A DNA stretch of 64,000 nucleotides, taken from Acidobacteriota bacterium (GTDB lineage Bacteria; Acidobacteriota; Blastocatellia; Pyrinomonadales; Pyrinomonadaceae). Positions 17,009-25,692 of the stretch are shown here, one piece after another (position 1 is the stretch's first letter; every line of letters begins with the position of its first letter). Below the pieces are notes generated by a model. The model did not search any database. It saw nothing but the letters and a program-made list of their open reading frames with translations, and was not told the origin of the DNA. The position numbers and the translations under genes are program-made. The stretch is from contig JADKEF010000001.1 of assembly GCA_016718135.1 (NCBI GenBank), positions 176,001-240,000 on the forward strand, read 5' to 3'.

Positions 17009-17578
17009 ATGCCTCATGTTGACCAGATAATTGCCGGACTTAAGTCGATAGCCGACGACGAATTTACTTGCGATAACGTTTACCAGTTTCTCGCCGATAC
17101 GCCGGTCGAGGTCGATTCCATCACCAATTACTTTCATTGGAGCCCGAATTTCTACACGCGTAATCTAATATACAAGGACGAGCGGTTTGAGATGATGGCG
17201 ATCTGTTGGGACGAGGGGCAAGTCTCGCGGGTACATAATCATTCCGAGCAAAAATGCTGGATGACTGTGCCGGTCGGGCGGCTTCGCGGGCAGAATTTTG
17301 CGGTTGTCGAGATGGACGAATCTCGCGGTCATTGTAAATTGATCGAGACCGACAGCTTTGAGCTTTCCGATTGTCTTGCTGCCAAGGTCGAGCTCGAAGA
17401 ACCGGTTCACCAGATACTTAATCTCGCCGAATACGCCGAACGTGCCGTCAGCCTGCACGTCTACTCAAAACCATATGACCGCTGCCTGTCGTACTGTCGC
17501 GACACCGATACATTCAAAGAAGTTCTCCTCAATTACACAAGCATCGGCGGCAAGCTGTGCCCGAACGTTAGCCTATAG
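17009..17578 (+). CDS. Cysteine dioxygenase type I
   Basis: Non-haem iron cupin enzyme that oxidises L-cysteine to cysteine sulfinate with O2. The 189 aa carry the metal-binding cupin motif SRVHNHSEQKCWM (two His ligands) and the third His in the SLHVYSKPYDRC strand; the YFHWSPNFYTRNLIY segment is also family-typical. Length matches bacterial CDOs. The gene is divergent from pdhA; TACAAT at 16991-16996 lies 12 nt before the ATG, so the message may be leaderless or nearly so. The glycosyltransferase gene starts 5 bp after its stop codon and is probably co-transcribed, although no functional link is obvious. Confidence 0.88.
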   Translation: MPHVDQIIAGLKSIADDEFTCDNVYQFLADTPVEVDSITNYFHWSPNFYTRNLIYKDERFEMMAICWDEGQVSRVHNHSEQKCWMTVPVGRLRGQNFAVVEMDESRGHCKLIETDSFELSDCLAAKVELEEPVHQILNLAEYAERAVSLHVYSKPYDRCLSYCRDTDTFKEVLLNYTSIGGKLCPNVSL

Positions 17579-17582
17579 GCGA

Positions 17583-19088
17583 ATGAAAAATCTGCGGGCA
17601 TTTGCTATCGGAGCGGTCTGCGTAGGATATCTGGCTCTCCGGCTCTGGGGGCTGACGGATTCCTGCTTGTGGTTTGACGAGATATTCAGCGTTCACGCGG
17701 CCGAGCATCCGTGGAACTCGATCCTCTGGTTCGTCTCGCTGGATCTGATCCACCCGCCTCTCTTCTACGTTCTATTAAAAGTCTGGATCGGGTTTGGCGG
17801 CGAAAGCGTGTTCTGGCTGCGGCTTTTTCCGGTAATATTCTCCGTCATCGCGATCTTTCCATTCCTGTCTGTCTGCCGCGAACTAAAGCTCGGTAGATGG
17901 ACTCAGGTCGTCGCTCTATTTCTCCTCGCTATCAACGGCTCGCTGATCAAATACGCTCAGGAAGTGCGGATGTACAGCCTGTTGATGTGCCTTTCGCTCT
18001 TTTCGATATGGCTGTTTGCGAGATATTTCGTCAAGGGTAAGAGCTTTCTCCCGCTTGTGATCGTCAATGTGTTGATGGTCTACACGCACTATTTTGGATG
18101 GTTTGTTGTTCTGTCCGAAGTCCTGCTGATCGTATGGTTTCAGCGGATAAAGTGGCGACGGATCATTGTGATGTTTGGGATCGTGTTTGCCGCTTTTCTG
18201 CCGTGGGCGATCACGGTTCTGCTGGCTGCAAGATCGGGCTCGGGCCTCGAACAGAACATCGGCTGGATGTCGCGGCCAGGAATTCGGCAGGTCGTCACTT
18301 TTGTCCTCAATATTATTGAACCGTTCTATTTTCAAACTAGCAGTGCCGAGCCCGTATCGATTCTCTCCGTCACAATTCCAATTCTGCTCGTCATAGTTAT
18401 TGCGGCGGTTCTTTATCTGGTCAACTCGCAGAAACTTTGCGTTGAAGAACGCAGGCACGTTTATTTTCTGCTTCTTTTTATCAAGCTACCCGTAATCATC
18501 ACCTTCCTCGCGAGCTGGATCCTGCCGTATTCGATGTGGGGAACCAGGCATTTGATCATCGTCTTCGCCCCGTTTTGCATCTATGCGGCGATGATGCTTA
18601 CCTCACGAGGCGTGAAATGGCTGCCGGCGGCGGCGGTTGGTTTGGTTGTTTTGTTCATGGGGTATGGGCTTGTCGTTCGAGCAGGGAAGAAGACTCCGCA
18701 GAATTCGTGGTGTGCGTGGGAAGGTATCGCGGCGTCAGCGGTGGAGCATGAAAGCCAACCGATCTTTGCGACGGAAGATCTAATCGCTTATCACATTTGG
18801 TTTGCGGGGCGAAAGGCTGAAGATCAGCCTCCGATCTGGCGCCTGACGGGAATTGATGGTGTGGTTGAAGATAAAGCCTACTTCTTGCCGCGTGGTCAGG
18901 AGATCGTTGGCCTCAAAGAGCTCACGGACCTCAATTACCCCAAGTTCTGGCTCGCATACCGCGCGAAGACTTTCTCGGAATCGGAACCACCAATCCGAAA
19001 TCTCCTAGTCGCCGGATATCGCATTAGAGAAACCCGGCTAACGACCGCAGCAGGTGAGAATGCGATCACGGTGCTGCTGGAGAAATAA
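17583..19088 (+). CDS. GT39/ArnT-like membrane glycosyltransferase
   Basis: A 501-aa polytopic protein of the PMT/ArnT (Glycos_transf PMT_2-like) type, which moves sugars from polyprenyl-phosphate carriers to lipids or proteins on the periplasmic side. After the first hydrophobic helix, CLWFDEIFSVHAAEHP carries the acidic pair found at the end of the first loop in this family; around eleven hydrophobic segments follow up to about residue 370, and a soluble C-terminal part ends the protein. Start: ATG at 17583, five bases after the cysteine dioxygenase stop codon; the frame is open further upstream but there it overlaps that gene. The substrate is unknown. It converges on cysS with 3 bp between the stops. 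Confidence 0.78.
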   Translation: MKNLRAFAIGAVCVGYLALRLWGLTDSCLWFDEIFSVHAAEHPWNSILWFVSLDLIHPPLFYVLLKVWIGFGGESVFWLRLFPVIFSVIAIFPFLSVCRELKLGRWTQVVALFLLAINGSLIKYAQEVRMYSLLMCLSLFSIWLFARYFVKGKSFLPLVIVNVLMVYTHYFGWFVVLSEVLLIVWFQRIKWRRIIVMFGIVFAAFLPWAITVLLAARSGSGLEQNIGWMSRPGIRQVVTFVLNIIEPFYFQTSSAEPVSILSVTIPILLVIVIAAVLYLVNSQKLCVEERRHVYFLLLFIKLPVIITFLASWILPYSMWGTRHLIIVFAPFCIYAAMMLTSRGVKWLPAAAVGLVVLFMGYGLVVRAGKKTPQNSWCAWEGIAASAVEHESQPIFATEDLIAYHIWFAGRKAEDQPPIWRLTGIDGVVEDKAYFLPRGQEIVGLKELTDLNYPKFWLAYRAKTFSESEPPIRNLLVAGYRIRETRLTTAAGENAITVLLEK

Positions 19089-19091
19089 CCT

Positions 19092-20492
19092 TTACTTCCT
19101 TTTCCACCGAACGCCGTCTTTGGTGTCTTCCAAAATAATTCCTTTCTCAGCCAGCAGATCTCTGATCTCGTCAGAGCGTGCGAAATCACGGTTGCGGCGC
19201 GCTTCTTGGCGTTCTTCGACCAGCGCTTCGATCTCAGCGTCGAGCGAGGTTTCGTCAGCCGTGCCGAAGATGCCGAGGACGGAGTCGAATTTTGCAATCG
19301 CGTCGAGGACAGTTGACTGATCTTCGGATCTAAGGCCGTCGGCTGCGAGCACCGTGTTAATCTCGCGGACCATATCGTGGATCGCAGCGAGAGCGGCCGC
19401 GGTGTTGAAGTCGTCGTCCATCGACGCTTCGAAATCGGCGAGGGCTTTTGCAACGATTCCAGCGACTGCATCACTCGATCCCTCAGAAACACGTGCGTCG
19501 CTAACGAGCGAGCGAAAATTCCGCAGTCGCTCGACCGTCGATTCTGCACCTTGAAGACCTTCGAATGTAAAATTCAGTTGCTTTCGCGTCGGCACACTTA
19601 ACAACAAATATCTGATCGCGAGAGCCGAATATCCCTGATCACGCAGATCTCGGAAGGTGAAGAAATTGCCTTTCGATTTGGACATTGTCACGTCGTCGAT
19701 CTTGAGGAACTCGCTGTGCAGCCAGTATTTGGCGAACTGCTTGCCCGTCGCACCTTCGCTCTGGGCGATCTCGTTCTCGTGATGCGGGAACTGCAGATCC
19801 ATTCCGCCGGCGTGGAGGTCGAATGTCTCGCCGAGATACTTCATCGCCATCGCCGAACACTCGATGTGCCAGCCCGGGCGGCCGCGGCCGAAAGGTGCGT
19901 CCCAGCCAGGTTCGTCTTCGGGCCCCACGAGTTTCCAAAGAGCAAAGTCGCGGGCGTCTTCCTTATCGTATTTGTCGGTGTCAATCCGCTCACTTCCGCC
20001 GTCGCGATTGCCTGAGAAATTGATCTTCGACAGCTTTCCGTAATCGGGAAACGCCGTGATCCGATAGTAGATCGATCCGTCCGATTCGTAGGCGTGGCCG
20101 TTTTCCAAGAGCTTCGAAATGATATCGATCATCTCCGCGATGTGATGCGTCGCGCGCGGCGTCACTTCTGGGCGTTCGTTGCCGAGAGCGTCGAAATCTT
20201 CCCAGAAGTATTGAATATACGGAGCGGTAAATTCATCGATCGAGATATTCCTCGCCGCCGCTTCGTTAATGATGCGGTCGTCTATGTCGGTAAGATTAAA
20301 GGCGTGAGTGACGGTGTATCCCTTGAATTTCAAATACCGCCGCAGCACGTCGCCAAAGACGAAGGTTCGAAAATTGCCGATATGAGCAAAATTCCAAACC
20401 GTCGGCCCGCAGATGTACATCCGCACTTTGCCTTCTTCCAACGGGTGAAATTCCTCGATCTGACGTGACAGCGTGTTAAAAAATCTGAGCAT
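19092..20492 (-). CDS. cysS: Cysteinyl-tRNA synthetase
   Basis: Class I synthetase charging tRNA-Cys. The 466 aa show the first zinc Cys in MYICGPTVWNFAHIGN (HIGN signature at about 37-40), the zinc region WHIECSAMAMKYLGETFDLHAGGMDLQFPHHENE, and the KMSKS-type loop as TMSKSKGNF (Lys replaced by Thr). The C-terminal helical domain ends with RNRDFARSDEIRDLLAEKGI and VRWKRK, which is the standard end of CysRS. The ATG at 20492 is preceded by a heptanucleotide-repeat hairpin (20504-20573). Convergent with the glycosyltransferase. Confidence 0.96.
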   Translation of the reverse strand: MLRFFNTLSRQIEEFHPLEEGKVRMYICGPTVWNFAHIGNFRTFVFGDVLRRYLKFKGYTVTHAFNLTDIDDRIINEAAARNISIDEFTAPYIQYFWEDFDALGNERPEVTPRATHHIAEMIDIISKLLENGHAYESDGSIYYRITAFPDYGKLSKINFSGNRDGGSERIDTDKYDKEDARDFALWKLVGPEDEPGWDAPFGRGRPGWHIECSAMAMKYLGETFDLHAGGMDLQFPHHENEIAQSEGATGKQFAKYWLHSEFLKIDDVTMSKSKGNFFTFRDLRDQGYSALAIRYLLLSVPTRKQLNFTFEGLQGAESTVERLRNFRSLVSDARVSEGSSDAVAGIVAKALADFEASMDDDFNTAAALAAIHDMVREINTVLAADGLRSEDQSTVLDAIAKFDSVLGIFGTADETSLDAEIEALVEERQEARRNRDFARSDEIRDLLAEKGIILEDTKDGVRWKRK

Positions 20493-20503
20493 ACGAACGT
20501 AAC

Positions 20504-20573
20504 GGATAATTGATAACGGTCAATGGATAATTTCTAAAGACCATTATCCACTATCCATTTTCCATTATCCATT
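20504..20573. repeat. Heptanucleotide-repeat hairpin between cysS and the kinase gene
   Basis: Left arm units of 7 bp (GGATAAT, TGATAAC, GGTCAAT, GGATAAT; 20504-20531) face right arm units (CCATTAT, CCACTAT, CCATTTT, CCATTAT, CCATTGA; 20541-20575). The arms are inverted and could fold as an imperfect stem. It fills nearly all of the 85-bp gap between the cysS start and the kinase stop codon. Confidence 0.85.
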
Positions 20574-20577
20574 GAGC

Positions 20578-23466
20578 CTACGGTTTGTCGGTCAGATCGA
20601 GCATCCAGATGTCTGACTCATTGTTCGCGGCAGCGAAGTAGAGTAGTTTGCCATCAAAGCTGACAAAAGGTGCACGGATCTCGACATTAGGATTTGAAAA
20701 CAGGTCACGAACCTTTTTGGTTTGTGTGTCGATCAAAACGATCTTGTCGCCTGCTGCATAAATGATGTGGCGTCCGTCGCGGAGCCATGTGACGGGAACC
20801 GTTTCTTTGAGATTAACTAAGGCTTCGTAAGAGTTTGTTTCAAAAGAGTAAACGCCGATCTTGCGTAAGTCTTGGCCGGCGGCTATCGTGCCGGCGATCT
20901 TTTTTCCATCCGGTGACCAATCCCATGGAACCATCCCTTCGGAATCCGGTGGATTCGGAAGCGTTGACAGCCTCTCGCCGGTATTCGGATCAATGAGAAA
21001 AGCTGTGTTGCGCAGGAAAACGACGAGCTTACTGCCGTCGGGTGACCAGACCGGGAAGCCGGTCGATGCGTCCGGATCGGTTGAGAATGTCAATTGCTTC
21101 ATCCCGGTGCCATCGGCGTTACTGACCCAAGTTTGCCCGCCGCCGTTGCGGTCCGAATTGAATGCGATCCGTTTGCCGTCGGGCGACCATCGGATGTAGC
21201 GATCAAATGGCTCATCGTTAGTTACGTCGCGCCAATCGCTACCATCGCGATTGACCGTCACGATGTCGTCTTGCATTGGGCGAATGAGCCGCATCACAAA
21301 TCGAGTGCCGTCGGCGGAGAGTTCGGGACGAGCGATCTCGCGATCACCTTTGGTGATCCAAAACGGTTCGCCAACCGTTTTGATCGTGTTCGAGTCAAAG
21401 TTTACGCCTTGAATATTCGCGGTGTTCCTTGTCTGAACATATACCATTCGCTTTCCGTCCCGAGAAAAGGCGATATGACGGCTAAAATTTGAAGGTGTTA
21501 CGACCGGCTCCGGTTCGCCCGAGACGATACCGGTCTTTTCGTCGATCGCGACACGCCAGAAATTCAGATTTCCGGATCGACTACTAACAAAGTATAGAAA
21601 TTTTCCGTCGGGCGACCATACGGGATTCCAGTTTGAGACAGCAAAATCTTTTGTGACGACTACGGGGTCGCCGCCGCCCGCCGGAATGGTCGCGATATCG
21701 CGGCGGCCGTAGGTTCCGGTATGAAACCAGTACGCGATCCGGTGTCCATTTGGTGACCAAGATGGCTGCGTGGCCTCAAGCCTGATCAATTCCTTACGCG
21801 CACCGGTTTGTACATCGATAATATCTAGGCTCATGTCTCGACCGGGGCGGACGGTTGGTTGATCGCGGCCCCAGGTGCTGACGACGATCTGCCTGCCGTC
21901 GGGGGACCACGATGGATGATAACCAAAGTCACTGATCTGCTTGAGATTGTCACCAGAAGGCTCGACTGTGTATATTCCTTTCGGTTTGCGCTCGGAGCGG
22001 AAGGCGATCAGGTCGCCTTTCGGCGAGAAAGCGGGTTGGGTATCGTCGCCGATCGAGCCAGGAGTCAGCGGAGCTGGTTTTTTACCGCCAACCCGCAGGA
22101 TGAAGAGGTCGAATTGCCCGTTTTCCTCGGCTGCATAAACAATTTCCTTGCCGTCGGGAGAGAGGCTTGGGAAAAATTCTGTACCGACCTGGTTTGTGAG
22201 CGCTAAGCTCGTCGCGGTGTTCCATTCCGGGCCTTTTTCTGCAGAGGCACCGCGTACGAGCAAGAAGTAAATACCTACCGATGCTGTCAGAATAAAAAGT
22301 GCGGCTGCGGCATACAGGTATGGCCGTCGAGCCTTTCGGGCACGGCGCATAGACAAGGACGACCCCGAATTCAGATCACCGGTGTCGGATGAATCAAGCT
22401 CACGCTTTATGGCTTTGAGATCGGTTCGCAGGTCGCTAGCGGTCGCGTAACCGCCGCCGTTCTCGCGTGAAAATAGCTTTTCGAGAATGGCATCGACCTC
22501 GGGCGGTACCTCGGGATTGATCGAACTCGGCGGCGGCGGTTTCATCGACAAGATCGCCTCGAAAGTCTTCTGCCTCGAACTTCCTTTAAACGGATTCTTC
22601 CCGGTCAAAAACTCGTACAGCACGACGCCGCTGCTCCAGATGTCGGTGCGGTGATCGATCGGGTCCCCGCTGATCTGTGCGGGCGACATATAGGCTGGCG
22701 TGCCGATCATCATTCCCTTGACTGTGTTGGCGCCCATCTGGGACATCGACTCAGAGCCGACGTCGGAGAGCTTGGCGACACCGAAATCGAGGATCTTGGC
22801 GTAGCCATCCTTGCGGATCATCACGTTTTCGGGCTTGATGTCGCGATGAATGATGCCCTCGGCGTGGGCGGCGGACAAAGCGTCGCAGATCTGGATGGAA
22901 TTTGCCATCACATTGCGCAGCTTAAAGCGCCCCGCGCTCAGATCACGCAGCGTCTTGCCTTCTACGAATTCGGTCGCGATGTAATAAATGCCGTCCGCAT
23001 TGCCGACGTCGTAGATCGTTACAATATTTGGGTGATTGAGCTTCGAAATTGCGCGGGCTTCGAGCTCGAAGCGGCGAACGCGTTCGTCGTTATTGCCGTA
23101 TTCGGTTGGAAGGATCTTTAGAGCTACGTTGCGCCGGAGTTTTTCGTCGAAGGCGAGATAAACCTGTCCCATTCCACCGGCACCGAGGAGTTTTTCGATG
23201 CGGTATGTCCCGATCTTCTGTCCGATGAGCGAAGGAGCTTTCACCGCCGGCTGATCGACCGCGATCGCCTGTCCGATTATGCGCATCGCGGAATGCTGGA
23301 GGAATTCGTTGGATTGGCCTTGCGCGGCGAGGAGTTCGAGAACTGCACGCTCGAGGTCGGCATCTCCATGAGCACTTTGCCTAATAAAAGCGTCGCGCTC
23401 GCCTTCCGGCACGTCGAGAGCAGCGTCAACCAGCGAATCGATCTGTTTCCAACGTTTGGGATCCAT
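20578..23466 (-). CDS. Ser/Thr protein kinase with PD40/WD40-like beta-propeller
   Basis: A 962-aa membrane kinase. After an N-terminal extension (1-80) comes a Hanks-type kinase domain (about 84-350): Gly loop LLGAGGMGQVYLAFD, catalytic Lys in VALKIL, HRDIKPENVMI, DFGVAKLSDVG and APE-like GTPAYMSPAQ. A single transmembrane helix (about 378-398) leads to a C-terminal, presumably periplasmic, six-or-more-blade TolB/PD40 propeller with repeated FPSLSPDGKEIVYAAEENGQ-type blades. Such receptors are common in Acidobacteria and phosphorylate cytoplasmic targets on an external signal. Just upstream is its probable partner, the ECF sigma factor at 23539-24105. The start codon is only about 5 nt from a heptad hairpin that could hide its ribosome site. 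Confidence 0.92.
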   Translation of the reverse strand: MDPKRWKQIDSLVDAALDVPEGERDAFIRQSAHGDADLERAVLELLAAQGQSNEFLQHSAMRIIGQAIAVDQPAVKAPSLIGQKIGTYRIEKLLGAGGMGQVYLAFDEKLRRNVALKILPTEYGNNDERVRRFELEARAISKLNHPNIVTIYDVGNADGIYYIATEFVEGKTLRDLSAGRFKLRNVMANSIQICDALSAAHAEGIIHRDIKPENVMIRKDGYAKILDFGVAKLSDVGSESMSQMGANTVKGMMIGTPAYMSPAQISGDPIDHRTDIWSSGVVLYEFLTGKNPFKGSSRQKTFEAILSMKPPPPSSINPEVPPEVDAILEKLFSRENGGGYATASDLRTDLKAIKRELDSSDTGDLNSGSSLSMRRARKARRPYLYAAAALFILTASVGIYFLLVRGASAEKGPEWNTATSLALTNQVGTEFFPSLSPDGKEIVYAAEENGQFDLFILRVGGKKPAPLTPGSIGDDTQPAFSPKGDLIAFRSERKPKGIYTVEPSGDNLKQISDFGYHPSWSPDGRQIVVSTWGRDQPTVRPGRDMSLDIIDVQTGARKELIRLEATQPSWSPNGHRIAYWFHTGTYGRRDIATIPAGGGDPVVVTKDFAVSNWNPVWSPDGKFLYFVSSRSGNLNFWRVAIDEKTGIVSGEPEPVVTPSNFSRHIAFSRDGKRMVYVQTRNTANIQGVNFDSNTIKTVGEPFWITKGDREIARPELSADGTRFVMRLIRPMQDDIVTVNRDGSDWRDVTNDEPFDRYIRWSPDGKRIAFNSDRNGGGQTWVSNADGTGMKQLTFSTDPDASTGFPVWSPDGSKLVVFLRNTAFLIDPNTGERLSTLPNPPDSEGMVPWDWSPDGKKIAGTIAAGQDLRKIGVYSFETNSYEALVNLKETVPVTWLRDGRHIIYAAGDKIVLIDTQTKKVRDLFSNPNVEIRAPFVSFDGKLLYFAAANNESDIWMLDLTDKP

Positions 23467-23471
23467 GAATG

Positions 23472-23550
23472 AGTAGTCAGTAGTCAGTAGTCGGTAGTCA
23501 GTTGTCAGAAAAGAATTTCGAAAACTACTGACTACTGACTACTGACTACT
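23472..23550. repeat. AGTAGTC heptanucleotide-repeat hairpin
   Basis: Left arm: units AGTAGTC, AGTAGTC, AGTAGTC, GGTAGTC and AGTTGTC from 23472. Right arm: GACTACT units from about 23524 to 23550. The arms are inverted repeats around a 20-nt loop. The right arm forms the last codons (SSQ, stop) of the sigma factor gene; the left arm ends next to the kinase start codon. Confidence 0.92.
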
Positions 23551-24105
23551 CAATTGAAGATAAAGCCATGCCTTTGCTTTCTGCCATTCTCGCATGACGG
23601 TGATCGGGGCGACTTTTAGGACTTCGGCGATCTCTTCGACGCTGAGGCCGCCGAAGAATTTCAGTTCCACGACGGTCGCCTTTCGCTCGTCAAACTTCGC
23701 AAGTTCAGTCAAAGCCTCGTCCAGCGCCACGATGTCGGCGTCCTTGCCCGCCGTGACCTCAAATGCCTCGTCGAGCGACACATGGAAGACCTGTTTGTCG
23801 TCCACTTTGGGCCGTTTGCGGGCAAAATCGACCAGGATCCGCCGCATCAACTGTGCCGAGACGCCGAAAAAGTGTGCTCGATTCTCAAATTTTGCCGACT
23901 TCCAATCGATCAGCCGCATGTACGCCTCGTTCACGAGAGCGGTCGTCTGCAAAGTGTGCCCGTCGCGTTCGCGATTCATATAGCGGTGAGCGATCTTGTG
24001 CAGTTCGGCGTGAATTATCGGCGTCAACCGCTCAAGCGCGTCCGCGTCGCCTGCGCTCCATTTCTGCAAGAGCTCCGTTACTTCCTGTTGCGGCTCGATC
24101 GACAT
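23539..24105 (-). CDS. ECF-type RNA polymerase sigma factor
   Basis: A 188-aa extracytoplasmic-function sigma factor. Region 2 is at about 25-95 (HAELHKIAHRYMNRERDGHTLQTTALVNEAYMRLIDW), with a NRAHFFGVSAQLMRRILVDFARKR stretch typical of the TIGR02999 group, and region 4 at about 125-185 (DERKATVVELKFFGGLSVEEIAEVLKVAPITVMREWQKAKAWL). The TIGR02999-type sigma factors of Acidobacteria and Planctomycetes often sit next to a Ser/Thr kinase that may control them, as is the case here. The final residues come from an AGTAGTC repeat array, so the original C-terminus may have been altered. No anti-sigma factor gene is seen. Confidence 0.9.
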   Translation of the reverse strand: MSIEPQQEVTELLQKWSAGDADALERLTPIIHAELHKIAHRYMNRERDGHTLQTTALVNEAYMRLIDWKSAKFENRAHFFGVSAQLMRRILVDFARKRPKVDDKQVFHVSLDEAFEVTAGKDADIVALDEALTELAKFDERKATVVELKFFGGLSVEEIAEVLKVAPITVMREWQKAKAWLYLQLSSQ

Positions 24106-24179
24106 GGGTTACTAAGAAAAGTTAAGCGTGATTTTATCATAACGATGGCTTTAGAGATAGATGTTGTCGTCAATTGGCT

Positions 24180-24570
24180 TGGCGTATAAAATCAGCAAAT
24201 GGGATACATGAAAAGTGGCGCGAAGGCTCCGCGGCCGGATTTATGGGCGGCGGCGGCAGGTTCTGTTTCCGGCGGAGATCGGTGCGGGGCGGTTCGCGAA
24301 GATCGGGCTGCCGTCGCCTGAGGTTCTCGGGCCGTTTGTTGGCACTGTCGAGATCATTTGCGGCGTCCTCGTTCTGCTCGGCCTCCTGACCCGGTTGGCG
24401 GTCATTCCGCTGATCGTCATTAGCGGTCGCGATCCCGACCAAGATCCCAAACTCCTCGACAAGGGGTTCTGGTCGATGGCCCACGATTCGCGAACGGATT
24501 TTTCTATGCGATGGGCTCTCTATTTGATCGTCGGTGCGGGCCGTTTGTCAGTCGATGCAAATCTCGGACA
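24180..24570 (+). pseudogene. DoxX-family membrane protein, broken by indels
   Basis: Recognisable DoxX-type fragments appear in shifting frames: LFPAEIGAGRFAKIGLPSPEVLGPF, then FVGTVEIICGVLVLLGLLTRLAVIPLIVI, then LLDKGFWSMAHDSRTDFSM and LIVGAGR. The words are intact, but one- to few-base deletions separate them (for example the segment joining the LIVI and KLLDKGF words lacks several single bases). DoxX proteins are small four-helix membrane proteins of uncertain redox-related role. A start codon cannot be placed with confidence. The pattern points to sequencing or assembly error rather than natural decay. Confidence 0.6.
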
Positions 24571-25470
24571 AAAACAGGCGGAACTGGCGGGTTATTCTCA
24601 AACTCGGCCGGCGGGCCTGCGGCATTGCGATGATGGAGCAGGAAGTCGCAGGCTCGGGGGCGGTTTCTCGACCGGGCGACCTCATTGCCGAATTCGACGA
24701 ACGGATGGCTCGAACGGCGGCGGGCCGGGCTGATCGTCGCGGGGCTAGCTTTTCCTGCCGGCGTCCTTATCGTGACGCGATCGCGGTTTTAGGGGGTCGC
24801 GGCGGTGCTATACGGCATCAAGCCTGTCATTATCGCGGTCGTCGTCCACGCGCTGTGGGGCCTGGCAAAGACTGCGGTCAAAACAAAGCTACTCGCCGCT
24901 GTCGGGATCGTCGTTCTGGTACTGAGCTTTCTGCACATCAATGAACTCGTCTTGCTTGCGCCGCCGGATCTTTCCTTGTTCTCGTGGGTGAAAGCGGAAG
25001 CATCGCCGCAAACGCCTTGTTGCCGCTCTGCTTTCTTCCAGCTGCCGGGGCCGCAACCCTTTCCCCCCCGGGGTTTCTTTCTTTCTTAAGGTCGGTTCGG
25101 TCCTGTTTGGCAGCGGTTATGTTCTGCTCGCGTTCCTTCGCGGCGATCGGGGCGCGGCTGGCTCGACGGCGGGGGGGGCGGCGGGCGGGGGGGGGGGGGG
25201 GGGGGGGGGGGCGGGGGGGGGGGGCCGCGGGGGACTTTCTTCCCGCATTCGTTTTTGGGCGCTGGGGGGCTGGATCATACAAACTCGTGAGGGGGGCTTT
25301 CTTGACGGAATTAAGCCTCACTCGCTAAGGCGTTCGTCACCTCGAACTCGGACGTTCCGCACTGTTGATTGGATCGGTGCTCTATGGCGGTTAGCTGATC
25401 CTTCTCATTAATCAACTCGGCATGGCGATCCTGCGGGCGTTTCGGGTTGATCTCTTTTTCGAGTCGATAA
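24570..25470 (+). pseudogene. Chromate transporter (ChrA), broken by indels and poly-G
   Basis: Fragments of a two-domain CHR transporter occur in order but in different frames: IAMMEQEV, then LIVAGLAF, then a long clean piece VLYGIKPVIIAVVVHALWGL to VGIVVLVLSFLHINELVLL (about 24810-24960), then KVGSVLFGSGYVLLAFLR (about 25088-25143), then GDFLPAFVF and FLDGI, and AFVT further on. CHR transporters export chromate or related oxyanions. The middle of the second half is replaced by G-rich runs, including 25 consecutive G at 25187-25211. It probably follows doxX in one transcript. Whether the real gene is intact cannot be decided from this sequence. Confidence 0.65.
25169..25228. other. Poly-G tract, probable sequence artefact
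   Basis: About 60 bp made almost only of G, with runs of 25 (25187-25211) and 12 (25213-25224). It lies where the chrA coding sequence should continue. Nothing comparable occurs elsewhere in the window. Confidence 0.85.
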
Positions 25471-25692
25471 GTTAAGGTGTTCACGGAAAAATTGAGGTTC
25501 TTAGTTCCGTCGCCAGACCCTTTCCCCGGGGACAGAAGCCGGAATGCGCGACTTCCGGAAGCAAAGGTTCAGTCGTGCCGCGGACAGGCACCGCGGCATT
25601 TTTATTTTTCTATAGATGATAGTTTTTCGAGATCAGCAACGCATTTGTATGTGAGGCCGATAATTCGGCGACATTATTTACGGAGAAATACA
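25471..25692. other. Leader region before the CSLREA gene
   Basis: No gene is supported here. It holds one clear terminator-like hairpin (25576-25609) and a G/C-rich segment at 25515-25575 with short local repeats. A TTG/GTG-initiated extension of the downstream frame reaches 25477 but lacks a signal peptide and coding character. Confidence 0.5.
25576..25609 (+). terminator. Rho-independent terminator-like hairpin
   Basis: An 8-bp stem TGCCGCGG/CCGCGGCA with a 7-nt loop is followed by TTTTTATTTTT. It would end transcription from the doxX-chrA side, or act as an attenuator in the leader of the CSLREA gene, whose ATG is 84 nt further on. Confidence 0.75.

Noticed and set aside
17358..17582. 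N-terminal extension of the GT39-like protein
   Set aside because: It overlaps the cysteine dioxygenase in another frame. The signal-anchor starts at 17583.
20504..23550. CRISPR-like array suggested by short repeats
   Set aside because: The units are 7 bp without spacers and are arranged head to head, and no cas genes are present.
24938..25328. Pro- or Gly-rich frames across the poly-G region on both strands
   Set aside because: They arise from the G-run and the frameshifted chrA sequence and do not resemble any protein.
25490..25600. Riboswitch-like (GEMM-type) leader before the CSLREA gene
   Set aside because: Fragments such as GCAAAG look similar but the conserved GEMM core and its order are missing. 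Only the final terminator hairpin is supported.
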